The notes: generated from the letters alone by a model not told the origin. A stretch of 64,000 bases of DNA from Cololabis saira (GCF_033807715.1 NC_084591.1:24673090-24737089); one strand, 5' to 3'; positions 1 to 11,128 are shown, counted from the stretch's first letter. Translations and numbers: made by a program.

Positions 1-487
1 TGCTCATCCTGAGTAGTGTATTGAAAAATCTCTTGTTTATTAGGAGACAGCTTTGTGACTTGTGTGAGAGAGAGAGCGGAGCTGCTAAGCCTCATTTGGA
101 CTCCGGTAAGAGCATGGTTACATGCTAAAATGCTAAGCTTTATTATTAGCTGGTTGATGTAGCTCAGGTAGACATGCTGCTTACTGAGATACTTTTGTAA
201 GAACAATCGGAATCACATGAATATTTTCTAATGTTTTAACCCACCGTGGTACTATTGTATCATTGTGATACGTGTAAAAATGACTTCTATAACATCACTA
301 ATTACCATGCTAACGCTAGTCGCAGTTAGCATTGTTAAGCTGGTATTCAAAATAGTTCATGTGTAGCTAAACTATCATAGTTTATAGTATATGACGAATA
401 TGATGTCATGTTGGAATAATATTGATCTGATAGGCTATACTTTGTGTACATAATGTGACTTATTCATTAAGGTCATTTCGATACTTA
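1..487. other. Intronic sequence, nothing recognised
   Basis: AT-rich sequence with no reading frame, tandem repeat or terminal inverted repeat that I can support. It presumably belongs to the large intron upstream of the cadherin exon. Confidence 0.5.
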
Positions 488-620
488 CCGGGGATTCACA
501 CCAAAAGCTTCAAAATCGCTTGCGGTCGCTCAGGACACTTTCATCGCGCCGCCAGCAGACGCTTGCAGTAGGAGGGACTTTCAAGCTGCTCCAGGGAGGG
601 AGCTTTTTTTGGAGGGAAAA

Positions 621-681
<61 letters not shown>

Positions 682-1192
682 GGGCCCGGCACCATCGACC
701 CATCTGGGTTCACAAGGTGCTGCGAACCCGGCAACTCTACGGGGAATTTCATCGTCTGATATCGGAGATTAACAAGGTTGGTCTGGGGATCAACATGATG
801 GACATCAACTATTGGCCATTGGTTCCGGTGAACACTGCAGTCTGTCTGCGGTGAGCACCACTGACACACCGGGTAGTAATGAATTTGGTCATATTATTTA
901 AACCGTGTTTTGTGATTAATAAGCACTGTTTTTAATTATTTTTCGTTGGATCGATGTAGCACAAAAGTACAATGTGCATTTGGCAAGGCTTCTTGCGTTG
1001 GGAATTCCTGTCCGTGATTGGACTCTTTCTTGGCATCGCAACTGCTCATTTGCATAAAGTTGGGATTCTCTCAACTTCAAATTGACGCTCTGGGTGCTTG
1101 TGTCGCGCCGCTCCTGATGCTTCTCGCAGCAAACTTTCAAAGACAATGAATGGCAGCTGGACAGCCGTGACGCTTTCGGTGTGAATGCATGT
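488..1192 (+). mobile_element. PIF/Harbinger-type DNA transposon, internally deleted
   Basis: The two ends form an inverted repeat: ATTCACACCAAAAGC at about 494 and its near-complement GCTTTCGGTGTGAAT at about 1172-1186. A TTA lies outside each end (485-487 and 1193-1195), which fits the 3-bp target duplication of PIF/Harbinger, although the outermost six bases do not match well. Inside, 687-770 encodes a peptide containing RPIWVHKVLRTRQLYGEFHR. That is the usual N-terminal wording of fish Harbinger (HARBI1-like) nucleases, which have WVH followed by GEFHRL. Only this stub remains; the DDE catalytic core is missing and a (GT)n array sits just upstream of it. The element is therefore a non-autonomous derivative. 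The superfamily call rests mostly on the recalled peptide; exact ends are tentative. Confidence 0.55.
623..680. repeat. (GT)n microsatellite
   Basis: About 27 uninterrupted GT dinucleotides followed by a short CG-alternating stretch, lying inside the Harbinger-type element. Alternating purine-pyrimidine sequence of this kind can adopt Z-DNA. Confidence 0.97.
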
Positions 1193-1387
1193 TTAGTTGA
1201 TTGAAAGGAGTGAATTGATAAAGTTAATACAGTTAAAAAGGTAAACACTGTCTTTAAAAAGTTTTTAAAAACATAAATACTGCTTATAGAAATAAGTCTA
1301 TGTTAAATACAAGTTTGTGATTAATTATTGTGTTAATATATTTGTACTGTAAATGTGTACAATAATTCATCATGAACTTGTATTTAA

Positions 1388-1895
1388 AGGGGACCTATTA
1401 TGGCATCTAATACCTATTTTAAACAGGCCTTGAATGTCTTAAAAACAAGCTTTTGATTGTTTTTGCTAAATAAATTAGAAATTCAGCCTCTGAGCCATGT
1501 CTTTATCTTCCCAGTTTCTAACCTCCTTCTCTATGAGGGATTCTGAGTGGGCGGGGCGGCTATGATAATGAGGCACTGTGCTGATTGGCTGCCTGAATGA
1601 CGCGATACACCGCTGCGAAAAAATGGCGGAAGCTCCGGCCGGCGGAGTTAGTTGTGGGCGTGGTTTCACGCATCGGAGGCCAACCGATGTAAATCGCTCC
1701 CGTCATTACGTAACGACAGGAGCAGAATCTGTACGGCTCGTAGAAGCCACATCACACTGGATGGCTCATCCGGGCGGCTGTACAGACACTGCAGAATTTG
1801 GCTGCTTTCCTCCTTCTCTGAGTTGGCAGGCTGAGGGGAGACCACTTTATATATGTTAAAGCAAGAGAAAACGTGTTTTTCATAATAGGTCCCCT
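1388..1895. mobile_element. TTAA-flanked MITE (Kolobok-like)
   Basis: A 508-bp element with inverted ends AGGGGACCTATTATG (left) and CATAATAGGTCCCCT (right), bounded by TTAA on both sides (1384-1387 and 1896-1899). TTAA target duplications are used by Kolobok and piggyBac; piggyBac ends begin with CCC, so Kolobok fits better. No transposase frame is visible. The interior is richer in CpG than its surroundings, as is common for a younger insertion in an AT-rich intron. Confidence 0.8.
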
Positions 1896-1917
1896 TTAAC
1901 ATGTAAGCTTCTGTAAT

Positions 1918-2106
1918 TAAGGATTGGACCACCAGCGTCCCTGCCTTCAGCCACCACACAGCTCACATAGTACTTGACTTCTATGATAACTCTCACATTT
2001 GGTGACCCGGCCATGGCCCATGAGTGCAGACCCAGGACACTAGGTCCTTGCCAGGGAGCCCTACCTCCAGGCTTGGCTAGAGGGAAGACCTGGTGTCTCA
2101 CATGCT
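1918..2106 (-). mobile_element. Rex3-like (RTE) LINE fragment, 5' region
   Basis: Read on the minus strand this stretch resembles the 5' portion of the fish LINE whose endonuclease fragment lies at 9582-10345: a GC-rich leader with CATGGGCCATGGCCGGGTCA, then a block like GAAGGCAGGGAC followed by GGTGGTCCAATCC. It carries no usable reading frame. The assignment is from recalled consensus wording and is moderately uncertain. Confidence 0.45.
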
Positions 2107-2927
2107 CTATCTCATCATATGTTGTTGTTTTTTTTTTGAGGTTTTGAGTTTTTGGAGGTTTTAATTAATTTCCTCTCAGGGATTAAAACACTATTTTTTT
2201 AATTGAATTTTTATTATCACGTCCTTAGTTCTTTGGTGCTTCAGGGTCTGTTGTCCTAATCTGCCATACATTTATTTGAATAAAAACCATGTTGTAATAT
2301 CTGTGAATTCTCTTTTTGGACACCAGCACTCGCAGTACAAATATGCTAGTTAAAGCATTTCAGAACAGGTTCTCTTGAATATGTATTAAAAATCCCATCA
2401 ATGTGAGCAATAAAAATTGCCTTAGGCTTTTCATTTTTTCAGACACGCTGAAAACACAGCTCCCACAACGGCTAATTTTGTGACTTTGCAGGATTAGATT
2501 TTTATACCCTGAAGCACAAAGTTTAGATCTCAGATGTATATACAGATTTTTGTTTTATTAAATTTCATATTTACTGCTGTTTTTCTTATATTTTCTCGAA
2601 TGAAACTGCTTTCTCCTGCTAAAAGTTCTGAGAGAAATAAGAATTTGGTTAATCTGCTATGTTGCTGAGCCGCATAACTGCCACTCAATGAAGACCCAAA
2701 CATTTAACCCACATAGGACCACCTATAGTCAAATTGGAATCCTAAGTAACATTTTGATATGAAGCACCGCATTTGATGGAAACAGGCTGCCCTCCCTACC
2801 TGTCTTTGTAGAAATACTTTAAAATTCAGATAGTCAGTCCATTGTAACGACCTCATAGCACGGCATGTTACTCTAATGTGATTTTTTTATTTTATGTTAT
2901 CCGTTTAGAACGTCTCCATATATCTTT
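2107..2927. other. Intronic sequence, nothing recognised
   Basis: AT-rich DNA without recognisable genes or repeats, apart from a short T-run near 2130. Confidence 0.5.
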
Positions 2928-3060
2928 TCATACATCCATAGTCTATACCTGCTTATTTCTGTCCAGGGTAATGGGGTTCGCTGGATCCTATCCCAGCTGT
3001 TTTCAGGTAAACGGTAGAAGTACCCCCTGGACAGGTTGCAAGACCATTTGGAAACTAACA
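2928..3060 (-). mobile_element. Decayed SINE/LINE tail
   Basis: On the + strand it reads TCTATACCTGCTTATTTCTG, then GGGGTTCGCTGGATCCTATCCCAGCTG, then CCCTGGACAGG. This parallels, in reverse orientation, the tail of the intact SINE at 35827-36203 (TGTCCAGGG, then CAGCTGGGATAGGCTCCAGC-type wording, then AAGCGGGTATAGATG). Only the tail half is present, so it is a truncated copy of that SINE or of its partner LINE. Confidence 0.6.
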
Positions 3061-4165
3061 GTAGCAGCTAGAACCTTGTGTCTTTCAACTATACAGGCAC
3101 AAGTGAATCCTTATTTCTTCCATTTACGGGATCACTAACTGTTTCTACTGGTAGGATTGTGTCACTTCTAGATGCCAATGGAAATAATCAGCATTTACAT
3201 GGAGACTGTTTACATTTCTGTCATTTATTTAATTGCAGTTGAAGTCTAAAATACATTTAACATTTTTACTTGAATAACATATCTACCTTCCAGTAAATCT
3301 TGAACATATTTTTGTTTATGTCCTTTTTTTCTTCAACTTGCAGCGGATTCCTACATATCAATGTAAATATTTATTCAAAATTCACTTTATGCACAACTCA
3401 AAACACTATGGCAGTGCACAGTAGTGATGGTGTAGTGGTTAGTGCTGTTCAGTTGGTTATAGAGTTCCCTTCCTCTTAACACAGGTTATATTTAGGTGTT
3501 TCATTTTCTTCCCGAAGTCCAAATCATCCATGTTCACCAAGTGATCATTCCAGACTGAATGCTTGTATATCTAGCACTACAATAGGCTGATGACATCTTC
3601 AGAGTACCTTGTTTACCACAGCAACAAAATAAGATACAACAGTGTGCTGGGAAATTAGAAAGACAGACTCTGAAGCCACTTGAATGAAAACCATTTAATC
3701 AAGCATCATTCTTTTATCAGATTGATACATGTCATCCACTCCATGCAAACATCAACAAACAGAATTAGCATGGAATGATGCTTGTTTGTAATATTAAAGC
3801 TAAGATAGATTGACATTACTAGCCCAGTTTTCTTTCTGCTACTGTATTTCTTGGTCAATTATTCTTCCTGAAGCGATGTTTGGTCCAGCTGTTCTGGCTG
3901 ACTGCAAGGCCAGCATCTGAGCCATAGCTAGACTGAAGACAATCCCTTCACTTTCTAATTTAAAATTGACCATGTCTTTCTGTACTAAGTATAAGAAATG
4001 TGCTTCTCAGTCACAAAGTTTAAAAAAAAAGAAAGTGCATTGTTTTGTGTTACCATCTGAAGAAAGGAGGTAGAGGGAGAGAGAATGAAAAAAAGAAAAG
4101 AATGGCATAGGCAAATGAGAAAACAGCAATGTGTTATATTATTATTTTAAAGAAATATATAAAAA
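3061..4165. other. Intronic sequence, one perfect 12-bp inverted repeat
   Basis: No gene or known repeat is recognised. CAAGCATCATTC at 3700-3711 is repeated as its exact complement at 3773-3784, leaving a 61-nt loop. The loop is too long for an ordinary microRNA hairpin. Confidence 0.45.
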
Positions 4166-4166
4166 A

Positions 4167-4290
4167 ATCCATTCATCCATTCATTATGTATACCTGCTCC
4201 GTCGCGTACAGGGTCATGGTTGAACTGAATCTTATCTCAACTTTCTTTGGATAAGAGACGGTACAATCTGGATAGGTACAAATGAAGAAG
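4167..4290 (-). mobile_element. Decayed SINE/LINE tail, second copy
   Basis: The words ATGTATACCTGCTCCGTCG, CAGGGTCATGG, TCTTATCTCAACT and GACGGTACAATCTGGAT follow the same order as the tail fragment at 2928-3060 and the complement of the SINE tail at 36060-36200. It is more diverged than either and has no head region. Confidence 0.45.
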
Positions 4291-4821
4291 CTTATTTTTA
4301 ACACATAAAGCAGCACTTATTCCATGTTATATACCATATCCCACCCATACATAGAGACCCATGCACTGCTGTTTTATACAGCTCTAATGCCGTCCTCATT
4401 TGAAGTAAGGATAGTTTTATGAGCCTGAGGCTTCAGACAGGTGAAGGCTGTTGTTCAAATCCCACTCCTGTTTTCTGCTTGGTTGGACTGTAATTTCCGA
4501 GGCTTTGGAGAGCAGGATATGCTGCCTTGCACACAGGAAAACAGGCCTGATGTGCACTTAGTCCCTGTATGTGAGCAAAAGATAGAGGACACACACTTAC
4601 ACAGACACACACTGATTTATACTCCATTGAAACCACCAAAACCATCTACTTCCTGAGCTAGCAGACCTCTAGCTGTCATAATAGCTCTGCCTTCGAAATA
4701 TAGATACAATACCTTTAACCCACAAGTTCACACATCATGTCACTTTCCTGATCATGTTTAGTTAACTCTGTTTGTGCTGCATATGCTGGTAATGTTCGTT
4801 TTACATGTCTTAGCTCTTTAA

Positions 4822-6079
4822 AGCAGCACAACGTAACTTTCAGCTTTTCTGAGTTTGGCGTCATCTTCTGGACAAAAGCGGTAGGGTTTTACCAGAAAGA
4901 ACACTACGTTTCCCATGAGCACCAGCGCGTACTGCCGGAAAACTCCTGTCCCGTCGCTGCATTTGTTTTGAGAGGAGACGGGACGCTTTTCTGTTTCACC
5001 AAGTGAACAGAAGGAACGCAAAAAAAAAGATGTTAAACTGCTGGAAAGGAACTGGAATTTACCGGGATACCTTAAACAAGGAAGCCAGGGAGCGGTATAT
5101 GGAGAAGATAATGATTATTAATGGTCTGGATCCATATGAAATCCCTACTGCAGAGCCATGTGTTTCAATAAATGTGTATAATAGTACAACATACAGTACA
5201 TGTTTTGTATCCCTCTTACTTCACTTTTCTTTTTTTTGACTGCTATATTATGTTGAAGAGGCTCCGAGGCGTGAGCAATATTTTTGTTTTCCTCGTGAGA
5301 TTATTTTTTTCCTCTGCAGCTACAAATAAGAGTTAATATTTTTTCCTCAACAAACTAGTTTTATCTGAAGATTGGGGTTAATTGCACCGCAGAGAGCTGG
5401 CCAGCAACTGCGTTGAGCTGGAGAAGTGGGGAATAAAACCCGTGTTTTGATCCGACCCGGTCTGTGTGAGTGTTTGTGGTTTAAGGCTGATTTATGGTTC
5501 TGCGTTAAATCGACGCGCCGACATGCACCGTACGTTGCGCGTCGCCACGTACCCTACGCCGTAGGTCTGCGTCGATTTAACGCAGAACCATAAATCAGGC
5601 TTTACTATGTGTTTGGTCGTTACAGCCGGGATCCAAAGCGAGCCGACGACTCTTTCACTCTTTTACTTTATGTCAGATACTTGGCGTCCGGTGTTCTGCC
5701 TCCGAGCAGGAAACCGTTGAAAAGTTAAACCATTAGGATCTTTTCCCCACGTCTGTTATGTGGAGCTGCTGCAGCCACAACGCAGCAACAGCTTCTGCTG
5801 AGCTCTGCGCTCCACGCCCCGCCCATTTTCGTCTCGACTGCGAATCGGGAAGGAGGGGGAAGTGACGTATGCCGTAAAGCAGTCAAAGTCGTAACGATTT
5901 GTAGTTTTTTAGTGTGGCAGGGTTCCTACCATGCTCCTCAAAGTTACATAGTGCCAGTGAAGGCGATACAGACCCCTCAGACCATGACAGAGGTGTCATT
6001 AAACCTGTTGGAAGTTGATGTACCATCACAATGACTCTGGAAATATGATATTAAGGTGCAAAAGTTACGTAGTGTCGCT
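4822..6079. mobile_element. TTAA-flanked non-autonomous DNA transposon
   Basis: Inverted ends: AGCAGCACAACGTAACTTT on the left and the complement of AGCGACACTACGTAACTTTT on the right, with TTAA outside both (4818-4821 and 6080-6083). The 1,258-bp body has no transposase frame and is CpG-richer than the flanks. It contains a younger PIF/Harbinger-type MITE (5484-5601). The TTAA target points to Kolobok or piggyBac; the AGC end is not piggyBac-like. Superfamily is left open between Kolobok and an unnamed TTAA group. Confidence 0.7.
5484..5601. mobile_element. 118-bp MITE nested in the TTAA element
   Basis: Nearly the entire element is a perfect palindrome arm pair: TGATTTATGGTTCTGCG then TTAAATCGACG on the left, and the exact complement on the right, with about 50 bp between. 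The outer ends AGGCTGATTT and AATCAGGCT are flanked by TTA (5481-5483 and 5602-5604), the target preference of PIF/Harbinger. It interrupts the 4822-6079 element and so is the later insertion. Confidence 0.8.
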
Positions 6080-6083
6080 TTAA

Positions 6084-8087
6084 CTCACTGCTAGAGTTTT
6101 AGAATATTGTTGTGTATAGAATTGTATTAAAAATGTAGCCTCAAATATGAGCAAAGTTCACATGTTTTCTCTCAAAGTTTCTTTAACATTTTCCTCCCAT
6201 TCATGCCTTCCTTCTGGTCTTGATGATTCAACCCTGAGGGGTTATATCACTTCTTTCTGTCCACTCAGGAACAGCCCTTAACACTATCACACAGCCCACC
6301 ATGTCCCTACTCCCAGATAACCCTGATTCAACTATGAGTGCCCTGCTGCTGAGCCTCAGGCAATACCGCTGCTAATTCGGCTTGTCCGGTGCCTGCTGAG
6401 GCACATGGCACAACCTGTAATACAGTCTGCCTCAGTACAAGGTCAGCTTCTCTTTCAGCTTGTAGAAAAGGAGACATCTCGTATTGTGTGCCAAAATGGG
6501 TGACTCGTACAACTTAACAGTGGAAAAGCACTGAGAAAGTGCCCATGCTACTGAGGGAGATATAAAAGTCAATATAGATGTCAGAAGCAGTCTAAAATAA
6601 ATCTTTAAGTTACAGGTTGCATGTTAAAGTAGGAAAGGAACCATATTTCCACCCTCTGTTTTCTTAAACTGTTATAATAAATTATTGTTTAATAATGCGT
6701 CAAACTCAGTTTAAATATTTATTGGTGCAGTTTGGTTGACAATTATCACTTTTGGATGTGAGCGATTCAGCTCCCGGTTGTGAAATGAAACAAAAGAACA
6801 ATAGCTAGAAATTACCTCAAAAATAAAGTCCAGATCATATTGTTTTACATTTTTAAATACTGAGACTAAACCTCTGTCTGTATCAAACTTGCAGTACACT
6901 TTGAAAACTGGATGTCCAGTTGCCAATTCACATCGTGGTAATGCCTTGTTGGCACAAGCAAAAACAACAAACAAAAAAACGCTCTTGTTTTGAAGCTGCT
7001 GCTTTTTGTAAGTCAAACAGACCCAACAGAGGGGCCTCAGCATTGCATCAGTGTTTACACACCACATGCCAAGTTTTTCAGAATCCTCTGAGTGGCAGGA
7101 ACGTCGTTAGTAAGAGCGGCGTGATCTATCTTGCTGGCTTGCCTTTACACACACCCAATGATTTACCTCTATGACTCACTCTCCTTTGCCGGCTCACCTC
7201 AATCCACCATTGTACTCACTGACGACCACAATTTGAAATGAAGACACAGCAATCCCATGTTCAATGAACTGTTTGAAAATAGCAACAAATCAAGGAAGCA
7301 GTTTTTAAATCAGGCTGAATTAAGATGCTGTTGTATTTTCAATCGTAATTTGGCATTTGGGGATCTCAAGTCGTAATAGCGGAAACAGATTCTTACATGT
7401 AATTAGTCATTTCTTATTTTATCCAAATTGGTCTTTCAATTTTAGATTTTCCTAAATACACACAAATCTTAGTCAATTTTAACTATAAATCACTAAAATG
7501 TAATTTCTGGGGGGAATAGAATTATCTCAAAAAAGGACAAATAACTGAAGACAGCTTTCTTTAGTCATCCATTGTGAAGCTTTGGTGTATAACAGTTTGC
7601 CATCTGTAAAGATAAAGTATAAAGACATAAAGAAAAGACAGCTAAGCACAGTTTTTGTAGTGGGGGTGGAGGTGGGGAGTTACACTAAGTATGGTCTTTT
7701 TGACACTTAAAGTACCTTTTAGAACTCAAAAGAAGGATTATTTTTATCTGTCTTGATGGCCAGCTGAATGAAAGATCTTTTCTGTAATTTTCCATCTACA
7801 CTTTATACTTTTACCTTATTTTTCCTCTCCATCTTTCACTCGTTATATCGTTCCATCGAAAAGACCATCTCTTGCATCTTCTTTGATATGTGAAGCACCA
7901 AAGAGGACATTTCTGATGGATGACTTTGGGATTAAAAACAGCAAAGAAAATCTACACCAAGTGTAATCAGGTCATGCAAGACAGGAAGATGAAAGTTATA
8001 TTATATATATATATATAGACTAGTACACATTTAGGTCTGTAATGGAACGTGACTGTTGATATTTATAAGGGGAAAAAAAAACGATGA
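6084..8087. other. Intronic sequence, nothing recognised
   Basis: Two kilobases of AT-rich DNA. A short (TA)n run sits near 8000-8018. No coding, RNA or terminal-repeat signals are supported. Confidence 0.5.
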
Positions 8088-8208
8088 TTGATTTTTTTTT
8101 TTTTTTTTTTTTTAACTCAGTCAGACGTATTCGCCGTATGACTGCGTGCACCGAACCGTGACCCCCGTACCGTGACGGGACGGGACGAATACAAATACCG
8201 TTACACCC

Positions 8209-8211
<3 letters not shown>
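8088..8211 (-). mobile_element. hAT transposon right end, isolated copy
   Basis: This begins with a T-run and AACTCAGTCAGACGTATTCG and ends with ACCGTTACACCCCTA, which is the complement of a hAT-type terminus TAGGGGTGTAACGGT. The first 90 bases recur almost exactly at 9101-9183 (AACTCAGTGAGACGTATTCG onwards). It is thus the terminal part of the same family as the element that begins at 8276, abutting it through a TA array. Confidence 0.7.

Positions 8212-8275
<64 letters not shown>
8212..8275. repeat. (TA)n microsatellite between two hAT ends
   Basis: About 32 TA dinucleotides, bounded on the left by a hAT right terminus (CACCCCTA) and on the right by a hAT left terminus (TAGGGGTG). Confidence 0.97.
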
Positions 8276-8278
<3 letters not shown>

Positions 8279-9183
8279 GGGTGTCACGGTACACACAAGT
8301 CACGGTACGGGTGCGGTACAACGGGAAAAAAAATACAAAAAGTCCCAAATGTATAAGACTAGTTTTTTTCTTCCTTTATTTTGATCATAGAATTTGAAAG
8401 TTAAAGTTTGTTCAATTGGCTACAAAACTAAAAAGCCTCTCTTATTAAAGTGTAAAATAAATAGACGCTTAGACACACGCTTAGAATGAAACATTTAACT
8501 TGTGCATTAGTGTTTTTAATTTCACCACGGACTGGCTTATGTGATGGGACATTGTAACGAGGCTCGAGCACTTTTAATACTTAATTTTAAATACTCTAAG
8601 CCAGGCTCCTCTACTACTGCATATGGGCGCATAGATTTTGAAATGTACACGCCAATTGCTTCGGTAATATCTTTGGCCCTGTCTGCTTTCACATCTAGAC
8701 ACTGCTTAAAAGCAGCGGGGATAAGTTGTTGGGCACCTGTTTTGTTTTTCCTACCTCCGGTGATGGGCATATCGGGGTGATGCCGTCTTACATGCGTTAG
8801 CATGTTCGACGTGTATCGCACAGATGTGAAACAACGCCGACACACAGTATTTGTCCGGTTCACCACTCGCATTCCATCACTGTTGTATTCCACTGGGAAC
8901 CCAAAGTGTTCCCACACTGCTGATTTAAACGAAGCAGCTCCTCTAGCTCTCTTTCTACACTTGCCATGCGACTTTCTTCTTCTTCTAACTTTCTTCTTCA
9001 GTTTGTTGCATATTCTTCTTCTTCTTCGTCTTCTTTTTCCGTAATGGCGGTTGCTGGCAGCTTTTAGGCGCATTACCGCCACCTGGGGACTGACTCAGAC
9101 ATTGATTTTTAATTTTTTTTTTTTTAACTCAGTGAGACGTATTCGCCGTATGACTGCGTGCACCGAACCGTGACGCCCGTACC
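8276..9183 (-). mobile_element. hAT element with truncated BED-finger transposase
   Basis: The left terminus reads TAGGGGTGTCACGGTAC. The far side contains the family's right-end sequence (9101-9183), but it breaks off at GCCCGTACC, where the other copy continues for another 45 bases or so to CACCCCTA; here a TA array takes over. The element encodes the N-terminal part of a ZBED-type hAT transposase on the minus strand (8537-9082). Missing catalytic core and lost right terminus make it immobile on its own. Confidence 0.7.
8537..9082 (-). pseudogene. hAT transposase N-terminus with BED zinc finger
   Basis: The 181-codon frame opens with a very basic stretch (runs of R and K, about residues 16-48). 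A BED-type DNA-binding finger follows: the aromatic WEHFGF at 57-62, CxxC at C81 and C84, and histidines H97 and H101/H102. Then come AAFKQCLDVKADRAKDITEAI and the KSMRPYAVVEEPGLEYL stretch typical of ZBED-like hAT proteins. Known hAT transposases run to about 600 residues with an RNase H-like DDE core and a C-terminal dimerisation helix; all of that is missing here after about residue 170. The basic tract comes from a CTT-rich stretch and may be partly microsatellite expansion. The start at 9082 is simply the first ATG. It is a relic without catalytic ability, or at most a DNA-binding fragment. Confidence 0.75.
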
Positions 9184-9210
9184 ATATATACTGTGTATAT
9201 ATATATATAT

Positions 9211-9279
<69 letters not shown>
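9184..9279. repeat. (TA)n microsatellite
   Basis: An interrupted array of TA dinucleotides with GTGTA and ACATA variants near the left end, replacing the expected right terminus of the adjoining hAT element. Confidence 0.95.
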
Positions 9280-9283
<4 letters not shown>

Positions 9284-9581
9284 TTTCTTCTTCATTTAAG
9301 ATGATGAACTATGATAAGCAACTTCAAACCACAAATCCGGATGTCTTACGTAATGTTACATGTGCACCCACTTAAAATATTGGTGCTTAGTGGAAATAAA
9401 TTGTTAATGCAACCAAAGTAATTATTCATAATTAATAATTATTAATAATACTATTCATAATTATTAACAATAATTAATAACTATATTTCTACTAACTGGA
9501 TGAGAATCGATAAGAGAACCGATGAGGAACCGAATTGATAAGCGATATCGATCAAACTGGATATCGAACTGGAATCGGTAA
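9280..9581. other. AT-rich spacer with hAT-like debris
   Basis: Contains a short ATTAATAATTATTAATAATA-type AT-rich stretch (9420-9480), then repeated GAATCGATAAG, GAACCGAAT and GATATCGAT words (9500-9580). Such words occur near the ends of several fish hAT MITEs, but I cannot define termini or a target duplication. Confidence 0.3.
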
Positions 9582-10345
9582 ATTCTAGGGCTAGAGTGTT
9601 CTGGTGCCACTGATGGACACCCTTATGCTCAAACGTGTTCGTCATGGACAAACTGTGTCATGCACACAAGTCCAATGACAGAGCACTTGGGTTCAGATAG
9701 GGGAGGCCGTTCCTCCCAATCATGCCCCTTACAGGGATTACTGTCGCTCAGGTTCAGATCAGGGAGGCTGTACCCCTCCCAGGGATTCCAAGAAGGTTAC
9801 CCTGTACTGCTGTTCGGCCTATAGACACAAACAACAGTAAGGGAGACCTTTTCCCGACCTGAAGGCACAAGGAAGCAACCTTCTTGTTCACCAGGGTGAA
9901 CTCCAACACATGGTGGCTGAGCTGGGGCACCATAAGCAACCCCACACCAGCTCGCTGCCACTCACCTCTGGTAACTCCGTAATAGTGGTGTGTCCTGCCC
10001 CTCTCAAGGAGCTGGGTTCTAGAGCCCAAGCCCTGTGTGGAGCTGAGCCAGACTATATCTGATGTAGCCCCCCCATCAAGGTGATATTCCATGTCCATAT
10101 TGCCAGAGTTTTGGTCCAGGGATTAGGTCGCTGAAGCACCCTGCCACAAATGCTACCCAAACCACATTGAACTGACCTTCCTCCTGGTGGTAAGTCAACT
10201 GGAAGGCAGGCCCACGTTGCCTTTTTGGGCTGAGCCCAGCTGGGTCCCATGGGCAAAGACCTGGCCACCAGTGACGGTGACGCCAATTCTGGTGATGTAA
10301 TGGTCCTTGTTGTTCTTCTGTTTATGATTGACTTGTGAAATGATA
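9582..10345 (-). pseudogene. Rex3-like (RTE) LINE, endonuclease region
   Basis: On the minus strand the peptide runs KATWACLPVDLPPGG, then TLAIWTWNIT, then GLGSRTQLLERGRTHHYYGV, EWQRAGVGLLMVPQLS, HHVLEFTLVNKKVASL. This is the usual wording at the start of the apurinic-type endonuclease domain in the abundant fish RTE LINE. The WTWN block corresponds to the first metal-binding motif. It extends downstream to GGTGTCCATCAGTGGCACCA, then ends. The frame changes near 10060-10098, so the protein is broken, and the reverse transcriptase is missing. It is a 5'-half fragment separate from the RT fragment at 44543-45045. Confidence 0.75.
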
Positions 10346-10732
10346 CCATTATTAATAATTTATATTATACGAATATGCATCTAATCTCAAATGGCTAGTT
10401 TACAAAGAGCAAGACAGCATTTATAATCTTGATAACTCTTTAGTTTTGTGCATGATTAGCAAAATAAATGTACTTTTGTTATCTGAATAAAGTCTGTTGA
10501 TTGCTCGAGTATGATGAGTGATTTTAGACAAATATAGAATTTTAGTGACATTGGAATATCAATGCATTTGGTACTGTTAGTTGTTTTTTTTCCGCGTGAA
10601 CATTTTGCATACATATTTTAGCTTGAGACTTTTCTAAAACAAGGGTTGGACTCGTGACAGATTAATCAGGTAGCGTTCCCGTTTTTTGTGTCTTTGATGC
10701 TAAAAGAGCTAAAATGTATCTTAAGTGCTCAG
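10346..10732. other. Intronic sequence, nothing recognised
   Basis: AT-rich DNA without supported features. Confidence 0.5.
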
Positions 10733-10740
10733 ACTCTGGG

Positions 10741-11120
10741 TAGGGCTGTGCGATTAATCGATTTTAAATCTAAATCGGATTTATTAATCACAATCGATGT
10801 TAAAAAAAGGAAAATCGATTTTCCTTTTTTGCAGCTGGCTGCATTACAGACAGAGCTCGTCTAGTCATCTTTGTTTGGTCTAGAAAATTGTAAATGTTGT
10901 CACTTTACTAAACTCAAGGAGGATTTACAGTATCTTTCAATTGCACTTCATTCCCAGTAGGGAAATTTGTTTGCTATTTTTATTTAAAAATAAAGAAAAA
11001 ATATTTGAAACAATTTATTCCATTGTCTTTTGTAGTTTTACCAAAAAAGTTGAAATCGAAAATCGGGTTTTCAGAGAAAAAAATCTGGATTTTATTTTTG
11101 TCCAAAATCGCCCAGCCCTA
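10741..11120. mobile_element. hAT MITE with perfect 8-bp target duplication
   Basis: Ends TAGGGCTGTGCGATT (left) and AATCGCCCAGCCCTA (right) form terminal inverted repeats. ACTCTGGG lies immediately outside both ends (10733-10740 and 11121-11128), an exact 8-bp duplication diagnostic of hAT. The 380-bp body has AATCGATTTT-rich subterminal sequence and no transposase frame. Confidence 0.9.
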
Positions 11121-11128
11121 ACTCTGGG

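Noticed and set aside
3700..3784. Hairpin considered as a microRNA precursor
   Set aside because: The stem is only 12 bp and the loop 61 nt, unlike a microRNA precursor.
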